Shown here piece by piece: positions 12,247-22,668 of a DNA stretch of 64,000 nucleotides (its first letter is position 1; each line of letters starts with the position of its first letter). Made by a program: the position numbers and the translations under genes. Source of the stretch: Andrena cerasifolii (taxonomy: Eukaryota > Arthropoda > Insecta > Hymenoptera > Andrenidae); NCBI RefSeq assembly GCF_050908995.1, contig NC_135125.1, positions 16,083,011 to 16,147,010 of the forward strand, in the 5' to 3' direction. The notes beneath the pieces were generated by a model. The model ran no database searches. It was not told where the DNA came from and saw nothing but the letters and a program-made list of their open reading frames with translations.

Positions 12247-12528
12247 TTAGTTAATACTGGATAATCCAGTGTCATCGACTTTAATCTTATCGAAGTTAAT
12301 CGTATTTGCCTTCCGTTTTCCACCTGTCACAAGTTTCCGTGAACCTGGTGAATTGACACGGTAAAAGATAACATCTGACTTTGTCATTTTCTCTTGAATC
12401 TTAATTGCTACTTCCTCGTTTGCGAGAAAATCCACGCTGGTAATAAAATAATTTATATCCTCCTCACTAAGGGCCCAGTATTTCTGATCGATATATGTAG
12501 AAGTGACGAGTAGTCCAGTAAATATCTT
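12247..12528 (-). CDS. Probable terminal exon of an unidentified gene
   Basis: A 94-codon minus-strand block opens directly after a good acceptor (TTTAGATTTTAG at 12529-12540) and runs in phase 0 to a stop at 12247. The translation starts KIFTGLLVTSTYIDQKYW and includes SEEDINYFITSVDFLANEE, MTKSDVIFYRVNSPGSRK and NFDKIKVDDTGLSSIN. Composition is that of a soluble globular domain with a basic tail, not random frame noise. I do not recognise the family. The next upstream exon is not identified; the repeat-rich stretch at 12650-13050 would lie in the preceding intron. It is 470 bp upstream of the PHYH start on the same strand. It could instead be a fragment of a retrocopy or transposon protein. 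Confidence 0.45.
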   Translation of the reverse strand, partial: KIFTGLLVTSTYIDQKYWALSEEDINYFITSVDFLANEEVAIKIQEKMTKSDVIFYRVNSPGSRKLVTGGKRKANTINFDKIKVDDTGLSSIN

Positions 12529-12654
12529 CTAAAATCTAAATGGAAGACTGGCAATATTTCTAAGCTTTTATTTTGATGGATGGGTGGAAGGATGGTATCT
12601 TTCGATTCATATTACAGTAATAATTAATTTTATATAATTGAAGACTCAGAAAAC

Positions 12655-13045
12655 ACTTGTAGAAAACACTGTAAGTGTCAGAAATGAAATTTTTCAGGAG
12701 AGAGAAATAACTTCCCCGACTTTAAATTATTTACGAAATTTGATATGTTTTGGTGGCTAAATGTGCTTAAGTAAACAATAGCCAGAATGCATCACAAGTT
12801 TATGAAAAAGAGAATTGTATTTGCAGCAGACACTGTATGTGCTACCACTTAGTTGCAGAGAAAACTGAATGTGCCATTCGTTTAAGTTTGCAAGCACTGT
12901 AAGTGCCAGTCCCTGGCTAATTGGTAACTTATTTACGAAGGGAAATACCATTAAAATTCTATACTCTAGTATTACCATAGGCATGTGGAACATTTTCCAA
13001 TAAAAGAACGTTTCTTTTAATTTTGGCACTTACAGAGTTTTCTAC
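12655..13045. repeat. Larger repeat with recurring CACTGTAAGTG motif
   Basis: Left TTGTAGAAAACACTGTAAG and right, reverse-complemented, TTTGTAGAAAACTCTGTAAG bound about 390 bp. Internal variants of CACTGTAAGTG lie near 12827 and 12898. It is related to the 10921-11007 repeat. The minus-strand ORF within it has no recognisable domain. Confidence 0.5.
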
Positions 13046-13079
13046 AAAGCCCCTCCAATTGTCTTAGGGGAACTCGCGA

Positions 13080-13200
13080 CTTAATTCCTGTCACTTGTAC
13101 CATAATTTATTCAGTCAACCTTTAAACTACTTTCTCCTTATGTACTATACCTTTGTTTTACGACTAATAAAGACGAAATAATAATAATAATAATAATAAA
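13080..13200 (+). repeat. 3' tail of a 5'-truncated non-LTR retrotransposon, copy 1
   Basis: CTACTTTCTCCTTATG, then CTATAC, then ACTAATAAAGACGAAATAA followed by an (ATA)n tract at 13178-13199. The same series occurs at 62560-62640, which indicates a shared LINE 3' end with a microsatellite tail, not chance. Confidence 0.5.
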
Positions 13201-13859
13201 CAATAAACGTTGCTAGTACCCCGTAGTTGTGCAATCATAAAAATCAGGGTATTCAGATTGATAAAGCGATTATCTACTAGTTTCTAATGAGATCCTAGTC
13301 AATTAGCAATCTTATCCTCTTGTGGTAATTTCCCAAGTGCATCTCCTCCCCCGAAAAGAAGCTGTACGGAATGAGTAATTCGATCGATTCCATAATGCAA
13401 TTCAGAGAGTGTTGCCCGCGATAGTCTATTGGCGAAGGAAAGTCAAAGAATCATCCCCTACCGCTTGAACTCGGCATACACGGGGAATCGAACCGCGCGG
13501 GGATATCCGATGCAGTGGCCGGTCTCGTTTCCATAACTTTCCACGGCCGGGGGAAACCATAACGTTCCGAAAACAATTAGTTAATGGTGCGCGGGCAAAG
13601 TTTGCGCCGCGATCGCGTTACGCTTTAATAAAGTCAGAGCATTTTAAACTTCTATCGGCCGGGCTAGAACAACCTACTGTGCACGGGGACTGTTGTTCGA
13701 AGCACCCCTCGGCAAGGGCGGGGAGCCGTGCTACTGACGCAGTTCAAATTCAATTAGTCCACCGAACGCAGCAGCTTCTGAATGGGAAAGAGAAAAGAAC
13801 TGAGGACTTCTCCTATCACGTGTCTACAGCACACTTTCCTTACACGTAGCAAATAATTT

Positions 13860-14700
13860 TAGAGGGTGCGACACCCGCAAAGTCGAGAGGAACCATACTC
13901 GACAAAACTAGAATGACGGCTGAGTATAAAGTAGAATGACGACTGCGAGGTTGGTCGAATCGACGATCGATCGCCCTCGCGATCGAACGATCGAGGGGTG
14001 GCTTTCCCTTTTTCTGCCCGCGGAGGCGCGCGTCGCGAAGCCTCGCGCCGACGTGGTTCTCGCGATCCAATCTCTCTCCTTCTCTTTCCCTCCTGCTCTA
14101 CTCCTCCGCCCTCTCCGTCCTTCCTTCCCCGGCGCCCGTTGAATTCAGCACGTGGCATCAAAGGGAAGATATACAGCGGGGTGGTCGCTCCTCTCGGCCA
14201 AACGGCGACGACCCTCGCCCGTCGTTGCTGCTTCTGGCGCGCGCGTTTTCGAGGGTCCGACGGAAGCGTCGCCGATCGCCCGTCCGCTTGCCAGCTCGCG
14301 CTTCCGCGCGATACCATTGTGTTTCCGCGTGAAACCGAGGGACCGTTTCTCGCGCGCGCGATCGCCCGTTGTGCTCCGCTCGCTGGCCATGTCACCGTGA
14401 GGAAGCGAGTCGGAAGAAACGATACTTCTGCAGGGTTGATCGATTGCCCGTCCGGTGTCTCGAGAGCGATGACAGCAACGGGAACCGGGCAGATCCGAGG
14501 AACCGTCGCGTCACGCTATGGATTCGTCTAGGGGTGAGTTCGACGATTTCTCTCGATCCTGTCTTATACGCTTTTTGTTCCCGCGAGTGTTCGTTTGGAA
14601 AGGAAGCTTTATCGTAGTTGATAGATTCGGCGCGATGGGCAAATACTGGCGTGTAATTATTTTCGCGGGAGTTGTATCACTTGCCAGGATTCTTTCGTAG
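13860..14700 (+). promoter_or_regulatory. GC/CpG-rich block, candidate promoter and 5' exon
   Basis: Dense CG dinucleotides, many CGATCG and GCGCGC words, and long open frames on both strands that reflect base composition. Near the end, ATGGATTCGTCTAGGG at 14518 is followed by GTGAGT, which could be a very short first coding exon of a plus-strand gene with distant exons. No downstream exon was found. Confidence 0.25.
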
Positions 14701-14816
14701 CTCCGCGGTGTTCGGACGCGTTTGCGGTACGAACGCGACGATTCTTTATAGGTACCTCTGCGTGATTATGTTTTTTGAAAGAACGTGTTTCGAGGAGCTC
14801 CAGTTTTCACAGTAAA

Positions 14817-14980
14817 GCCGGCATTCCGCCGGGAAGCTAAGCTAAGCTATGCGATGCTATGCTATGCTATGCCATGCTTTAAAAGAATTAGCTTGAATAC
14901 ATTCTTATGGAACCGTTTCCACCAGAAGCTACGTTAAAACATAGCATAGCTCAGCTTAGCTTCCCGGTGGATTCCCGGCT
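14817..14980. mobile_element. Palindromic MITE rich in GCTATGCTATG
   Basis: The inverted ends GCCGGCATTCCGCCGGGAAG and, from the right, GCCGGGAATCCACCGGGAAG continue into AGCTAAGCT and ATGCTATG repeats in both arms. The CTATG repeats form a short tandem array in the left arm. Confidence 0.65.
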
Positions 14981-16625
14981 TCAAAGCTGACAATACTGTG
15001 GGACAACTCGCGGCGGAGCTCGTCGAGCCTCCTCCGGCTTTCGTTTTTTTTTTATTTTCGGACATGCTTCTGTGACGAAATGGATCGACGCGCTTCGATG
15101 AAAGCGAATGTTGCTTCCGCGCTCGCGGAACAGAGAATCGCCTCCAAGCGAGCGTGGCTGTCTCTTCCTTTGCTTCTTCTTCCTTAAACGAGTCGCCGTA
15201 TTGTTTTTCGCACGTCCCGGTCAGCAATTAACGTGGCAGAGGAGGCTAACGGGGAGACCACTTCCGTGTGCAAAGTAATCGACGATCGGATTAGTAGCTC
15301 CGCGGTAGCTGAGCAATATTAATGCCAGTGGTCACCATTCCACTTTTTCATCCACTCGCAACTTCAGAACTAATTTTTGTCATACGGAATTCGTTAGCAG
15401 AAGTTTTAATATTGCCAGCAACTACCGCGACAGCTGATCCCCTTCCCTTTCGATTATAACTTCCGGAAGTAATAGACGTGTAATTTCAAATTTCGCCTCC
15501 TGCTCCGTTACCTTTCCCCGCGTCTGCACCACTGTTTTCGATCCCCGGTCTTGTTACTAGCATATTGTTTTCGCAAACAATAACAACAATTATTCCTCCC
15601 CCTATGTTACACCACTACTATCACCCACTGGCTTTGCTCCGACTCGGTTGTCTTCCGCGAACAATGAAACCAATTCTACCATTCGTTTCTGCCTTGATCC
15701 CCTCCCGCGCCTCTTTCCCCGTCACCCTCGAGGCTCTTTCCCACATGGCCATGCTAATTTTCCAACGACGCGATCGTTGTCAAAAAAAAATCGCCCGACA
15801 GGCCAGTTCAACGGTCTCCGCGCAAAGCGTCGCCGCGCCGCGAGATCGGCTACGCGCGGAGGAAGGTGCCGGGAGAATCCTCCGGCGACCGGTGGATCGA
15901 TCCGTTCGGTGCCGCTCGCGTTTCCGCGCTCGCGGCAAATGGAAATGAGTTTACGGAGCCAGAGCAGACAAAATCGATGTACATCGCGTTAATAATACAC
16001 GGGCAAGGTCTACAACCTTCTGCGAATAAGCGCCGATGTAAAGACGCTCCTCTCCTTCTTTCAATTCCCTCGCCGTTGGCCCGGCGCGCGATATCACTCG
16101 ATAACGTAACCGCGGTTTCCATTTGCCAGCCTTGACACATCCACTCTGCAATTTGCATTTCTTACGGTCCACGGCGCGCCTCCCTCGGGAACGAATGCTG
16201 GCGGCCCGGACTGAACAGCTTTCCCGTGAAATCTCGCGGAAAATGAATTTATAGCGAACGCTAGCAAGAGCGTAGCAATTATCGCGACTTTCACCCGTCG
16301 AACATTCGGAGCCTGTGATCAATCGCTCGCGTCTCCTTCGCTCCCCCGCGCCTCGCCCGCGACGGTTCGAGGCGAGCTTCTTTTTTTATCCAAGCTATGA
16401 TATTCCCGGCAACGTGGTCGTCTATTAAGTACACGGTGTCCCGGGATGAAACGATCGCGCCGTGGCTAAAGCGAATAGGCGAGTGGGAAGAAGGAAGTCG
16501 GTGAGAAGTCAGCTAACATTTCTAGCTGTTATTATTAAATTATTAAAGAAGGAAAAGGATACAAATTTTAGGCACTTCGGCGCTTGTAGAACACTCGCAA
16601 ACGATGCAATGTTAGGATAGGATAC
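14981..16625. other. No firm gene
   Basis: GC-rich, with overlapping frames. A minus-strand stretch at 16094-16312 after a possible acceptor (GATCACAG) encodes VKVAIIATLLLAFA, a signal-peptide-like run, but lacks an ATG. Not called as a gene. Confidence 0.4.
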
Positions 16626-17190
16626 TTAAGGGGTCATGCTCAGTCAGGAGGCCGAAAAAAGGGTGGTCTTTGGAAATTTTTTAATCCAAAGCTATAACAC
16701 ATTTCTCAAAAAATATTTTTTCCTTTTAAGGATTGCATGTAGTACCGTGCATCCTAATTTTTTTTATTTAAAAATATTTATCAATAACTAAGTTGAAAAC
16801 TCTTATTCTTTATGAAAATAAACTAAAACCAGGTGAGGTCTTAATTTATTTTCATAAAGAATAAGAGTTTTCATTAACTTTAATTTAGGTCTGGTCCGAA
16901 ACTACACATTTTGCGAAGATGCTCGAATTTGTTTTGAATCGATTGGAACCTCTGTTTTTGAGTTATCACTGCAAAACAAAAGAAACTTTTTCTCAAAAAG
17001 CCTATTTAATGATCCACCTGTAGCGTCGCATATAATGCATATTTTTTACTAAACAAACATGGTTTTTAAAACTTATGATGTTAATAAACTTCATGCCAAA
17101 GAACAAGTCTCAGTCTCAATTGGTTTCTTTGTAATTAATTGAAAGAGAAATGCTTAATTTTAGACAGGAACGACTGTCTAGTACCCTTAA
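16626..17190. mobile_element. Diverged TTAAGGG element with internal palindrome
   Basis: The ends are TTAAGGGGTCATGCTCAGTC and, reverse-complemented from the right, TTAAGGGTACTAGACAGTC, a partial inverted match. Inside, AAAACTCTTATTCTTTATG (near 16797) is repeated in inverse near 16855-16880, forming a hairpin around a short spacer. It is non-coding and probably an older member of the same terminal-signature group. Confidence 0.5.
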
Positions 17191-20100
17191 AGCAAATGTA
17201 GAAACGTTAATTCGACTGGCAAAATGTTCCAAAAGTATGCCAATGTCCTCCCAGTTTGTGTCACCCACTGATCAGGCGATATAAATAATGCAAACGATTC
17301 CTGCAATTTTTCCTCGCTCACATTTACTTATCGGCGTCCCGTTGGCATTTGGCGGGTAAGAATATCCGCCCTTGTTTGCATTTCTAACAGCCGTTCGCGT
17401 TTAATTCGCGCCTGGCGAGTTTTCCCGATCGAGGATGGAAATTCGTTTTCGTCTCGTTTCGCATCCGGCCGCGGAAGGAATAAATTACTAAGTGTGGCGG
17501 TTCGTTGTCGCGAGCTTGGCTCGATAAAACAGAAAGATGTGGGATACCACGCGTGCGAATCGCGTTGGTCGATCCACCGCGACAACGGTGGAAGCGGGAT
17601 TACTGCCGTCGTTTTTTTTTCACTTCTTGCTTTATGGCGCAACGTTCATTCCGAACGTGACATCGAACGCGCCGGACCAGGGAAAAGGAGAATTCTCCTT
17701 ATTAAACAGCGGCTGACCTTTTGATTAATCGCGTTTACGGCTGGTTTATACGTACGTAATCCGGCACTCGTTTCACGTTTCACGCGGACCGATAATAATC
17801 GCAATTTCTACTGTTTGCTTTGCACCACTTGCGCGCGAAATTATGCGCGATTACTTCCACATTGAACTGATTAAGCTAAGTGAGGCGAATAATAATAATT
17901 AGATCGTTATCGACCCCCTCCTATGCAGGATAAATTTAGCTCATTTGATAAGAAGACGCGTATAAGTCCTCGGACACGTCTAATTTACTCCGTAGCTAAC
18001 GCCACCCTATAATCCCAAGTTAAAGTGACCGAAAAAATCAGCAAGCTTTGTAAATCAAGGCACCCTTGGAGCATCGCGAAAGTTAACCCAAAGCTCGCGA
18101 ACTTTTCAAATTTACCTGCGTAAACAGGAGACTTGCAGGCTTCCCTCTCTCCGCGCCGCTAATTAATTTTTAAAGACTAATTATTCGCGTCGCGAGGCTT
18201 GAGAATTATCGCCGGTTTGAGATCGCCCAGGTAAGTCGGAGGACCTTGGAATAAGCAGTCGCGTTATTACGAGCGTTTGCACGTGGAGCATCTTTCGCGA
18301 GACCGATATTCAGATCCCACGGTCTCTCCCAAGTAAATCCATACCGCACCGCCTTCTGCTCGGCTGTGTCACGACTTATCGAACAAAAGTGGAGACCCCC
18401 CCCCCCCCCGAGGCTTCTATGAAAGGCGATTCATTTCCCTAACGCCTCTGCTTCAGATTGCACGGTTAACATTAAGTTTCGCCGAGCTTTGTCGCCGGGC
18501 GACTCGTTACCGACCACTCGCGAGCATTTACGTTCGCCCGTGTGCCGGAAGTTCGCGGACACGTACCGCGAATCCGCTCGACGTAAGAGCTTGCCCCGAC
18601 GCGGGGGAGGCGGAGGAGCGCGGGTGGCGAAGATGTTGTGTGCGGTCGCAACACCAGAAGCGACTCCGTGTGCGCCGGGCGTGTATACGTGCAAGGGGAC
18701 CCCAGTTGGCTCGAATACAGAACAAACTACTTGGCCAGACACTCGGGCACCTTACTCCCGATAAGGGAGGACGTCTGCTGAGACCAACAGTCGCGCCAGA
18801 TCCGCTTGGGGAAATTTTCATTCGTTTTTACAGCGATCGCCGGCACGAGTTCCGCGTTTCCGATTTTGCTAAGACGCTGCACGGTGGACAGGGGGTTGAT
18901 TTACGGGGGGGAGGGGTCGGAGCGGTTCATCTCTGTGGACGGGGGGTGAGATGCGGCAGATTTCGAATGCATTCCACGAGGGATAAGGAGTTTTCAGCGC
19001 CGAACCGTGGGATCGCGATGGTCTGTAATCTCGTGGACTCTTCTTACGCTCTTTGAATCTGCTCTGTACACTGAAGCTTCCGCTGCTCTTCCCTGTAGCT
19101 CTGCAATAGTCCGCAGATTGCGCGAACATCTTTTCAATCTTTCCGTAACGGCGTGTATTTCGCGCTATTTGAGTCTCTACATCGGATTCTGAGTTCTTTG
19201 ATATTCCGCTTAGCGTGGTCTGCTTTCTCTAATTTCTCTTATTTTTCCATCACGCGACAAAAATCTCAGCCACAACTAAATGTAAATAATGGAGATAGTC
19301 GCGAGACATGAGAGAGTTTTGATATTATATCATGAAATAATTAAAAAATAACAAAATAGTGAAGGAATTGTCGAAATATAAGCAAAGGATGATTCAAATT
19401 TAGATGTCAAGCGTGTCGGTATGGAAAGGAGACTTTGGTGTCGAGTAGAACGAGAATTAGGCCCATGGTAAGAAAGATTATTGCGAAGAATATTATAGAG
19501 ATAATCCGGGACATGAGATGAGAGTATTTTGCGAACGATACAACATAAATGGAAAATCCAGCGCTGAGGCATACGTAACCAAGACGTTTTGACACAAAAA
19601 GAAAAACGCAAACAGAAGTTTTGAACTCGCTGGATAAGGTGAGAAAGATGATAAGATAAACCTGGACGATAGACTACATCACAATAATCGAACAACGAAG
19701 TAATCAAAGATTGAGATAATAACAGTTTTTGTGCCGATGAGAGAATATGACGGAAAGATATCTCATAAAGCTATTCAGAGTTCCTATAGATGTCTTTAAA
19801 ACAGCCTAGAACAGAAGAACACCTTTGCATTCCTGATTTGAAATTTAAATCCCTAATCTAATCCCTTCATCAATCACAGACAAATATGCCGCAGGTGCTA
19901 GTCTGTATCGATCACAGTTTAGCTAATTCACGCCAACGATTCGCAAACGGATTGGCCAAATATCAATCAATGCACCGGTCGCGCTAATCAATATACCAAT
20001 TCGTCAATCGCATTCTAGTCACGTCCCGCTGTATTGGTCAACATTGCATGCTTCTTTGAACAGGCTACACCAGGATCTCGACAGTGAATCAGCCCTGAAT

Positions 20101-22668
20101 CTCCCCTCGTCTTGTTCCCCGGTGCTCATCGATCTATCGGACACCAACGACAAGGATTTAGGGGTTGCTTCGCGGCTACGTACGACGTCGAGGGAGTGTA
20201 ACGCGGTCAATTTTCCTCCGCCGAAACGGCGAACGTAAGGGAGGCTCGGGCCTTGTAACATCACCGACATGTCCGTGGAATTTATCGCGGCTCGTAAACG
20301 TAAAATTTCGTACGATCGAACTCTAGACGCGCTCTCCCGGACTCGGGGACTCACGTCGGCCGATAAACTCGCCCAGCGAAACTCTTCCCCGTGTTCGACG
20401 TTGGCCGCGGAAGGATCGATGGTCGATTTTCCGTGCGCGTTTGTTTCCAGCTCTCAGGGACGACCGGGGCGGTTCGACGCCGGGATCTCGGGCGGGCGTA
20501 CACCGAGGCCCGCCGTATTCGCGTGTTTCCAAAGTGTATACAATTAAAAGATCATACGCGGAAACGTGTCAAGGCTTACGTTTTCTGAAAGCTTCGCACA
20601 CAGACCAAGGTCTCGCCCGTCTAATGACCACCGTTTCCTTTGTGTATTTCCCTCCACTAATGCGAAAGCCCGCTCGGCAAATATTTAGAAACGATCGCCT
20701 CGCGGACTGGCGATCTTGGAAACGGTTCCTGACGGAGGCGCCGCGTTTCCCCCGTTTGGGCGCGCGGGGAAACCCGATCGGGAGCGAGATTTATCGCGGC
20801 CACTGGATCGCACGTTCGCGGAGAAAATATTCCGCGGGGCTTGTCGTTTATTATACTCTTACGTGCGATAGAGCAATTCCCCGCGAGTCTGTTATCGTTT
20901 CCCGTAGTTAACGGCGCGGTAAACTTTCCGTCGATGCAGGGAAATCGAGGGATCGTTCCTTGGTGACGAGACATCCTCTTCTGCAGTGATATTATTAATG
21001 ATAATCGCAGCTGTATCATTGATGATAATTGCAGGTGTATCTTTAAAAATCACGGGGTATAGACCAACTGTTTTATTTTATTGTTATTATTGTAATTATT
21101 AAGTATTTTTGCTGCACAAACATACAAAAATAAGGACTAAAGGAAGGGCAAGAAAAAATAGCGCAAAGGCTCAGTCGTAGAACTGTGTTGCAACTTAATC
21201 TTATGATTAATCAAAGTTTCAAAATCATCATTGAAACAGTTAGAATTACTTCCCCATAAGGGAAACAGTGGTGCTGCCCTGCCGCGTCGCGCCAAGCGTA
21301 CGCTGTACTACTGAATTCCATATTCAGCCAAAGGAAACAGCACCAGAGAATTATGCGCCACTGTACAGAGTGGTTCCCGAGAAAATCAACGTCCCAATCG
21401 CGTCTGCTGCCAACGGAGATACATCCGGAAGAACGCTGAAGGGATCGAGTTAGCGGCGAAGACGAATCTCTCCCTAGGGAAATTCAAGGTTACCGATATC
21501 CGTTCGAATAATTCAAACCGACCGAATCCGACGAAGAAAGGGGGGTTCAATAAACGCGTCTGGCGAGCGCGTAAAGAGTGCCTCGCTCGTCTGGCCGCGT
21601 CAAGTCAATCGATGTCGTCTCGATTAAACTGAATTCCGTTGCTGCCAGTGGCAGTGCAATTCGCGAGCGTCGAAGGGGAGCACCGCCGCGACGTAGACCG
21701 CAGCAACCGTGCCAAGGTCACCCTGGAGAATCCACGAAGAGTTCTGGCGTCGATCCGTCCGATTGCTCCGGCCAGGTGCACCGGGGTTCCTTCTCGGTTC
21801 TCGTGGAACCTCTTGGTCGAGGGAGAGCGATAAATCATCGTTCCCCTCGCCGATTACCACCGAGGGACTACACAGAGTCGATCGGCAACACTCCGCAAAA
21901 AGGAGATAACGAAATTCAGCATTTAAGCCTTGCCAGTCTCCGGAATGATCGAGGACAGGATCCTGGATGACTCTGCGAATCAGCGAGACTAGTCCCTGCA
22001 CCGATGCAGCGATAATTTCGGCTCTGTGTAATCGGCAGGGTTTAAATGCGTCGTTCACCTACATAGCTCACTTTACATTTCAAAGTGACGAGGGCTGATA
22101 AAGGGTACAGGGTTAGGACTCAAAGTATGCATGCGCTATCTTGCTCGCCTAATGTCACCCTCGCCCCTAAACTAAATCCTCTCGGATATACCGTATCCTT
22201 TGCGCGGCTGGCTTGACGAAACTGGGACACACCATGGAATCGATACGTCAGTCGTTGTCCAGTTTCGATTCGGTACTCGGATCAATAGCAGCGGCTCGGT
22301 GTCGCGAACCAAAGCTTGAAATCGTTTTAAGACTTCGGGATTGGATCGGCGGTAGGGGGAAATGGGAATGCCTATGGGTAAAATGTGTGCTTTTCGTGAC
22401 GCTCGATGTTGAAACGAGACTTCCGTTCTTCTGTAGCACGCTGGACGACGATGGTTATCGATTGCTGGAACTTTTCATGTTTACGCTCCTTCTCGTCTTC
22501 GCGCTCCTTCGACTTCGCGAGTGTTGGAGCGCTTGCAAGGGATGTTTGCTCACTAGAACACTCCGATTTTTTTTTTAAACTGTGCAGGTTTGCGGAGCAC
22601 CTCAGTGGAAGCGTTGGGCAATTTTTCGTTTCTGCCCGTTTTCGATTCTTCGAGGGGGAAAACACTCG
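17191..22668. other. Gene-poor block left of the MULE
   Basis: Contains the LINE remnant at 19.3-19.7 kb, the C14 tract at 18396-18409, and CpG-rich stretches at about 18.4-19.1 and 20.2-20.9 kb that may be regulatory. No exon with both splice sites and a recognisable protein was found. Confidence 0.45.
19322..19740 (-). pseudogene. Non-LTR retrotransposon reverse-transcriptase C-terminal remnant
   Basis: Minus-strand frame 19330-19707 reads FDYCDVVY, IQRVQNFCLRF, SHVPDYLYNIL, SRSTRHQSLLSIP and related stretches. This pattern (DYCDxVY, IQRxQN, then a short Ser/Arg block) is typical of the region just after the RT domain in Jockey/I-type LINEs. The upstream RT is missing, so it is a 5'-truncated, inactive fragment. 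Confidence 0.7.

Noticed and set aside
13859..14395. 178-codon Arg-rich minus frame
   Set aside because: Overlapping open frames on both strands in CpG-rich DNA; a composition effect.
16094..16312. Signal-peptide-like secreted protein on the minus strand
   Set aside because: The frame has no ATG, only a GTG, and no matching upstream exon. The hydrophobic run alone is not enough.
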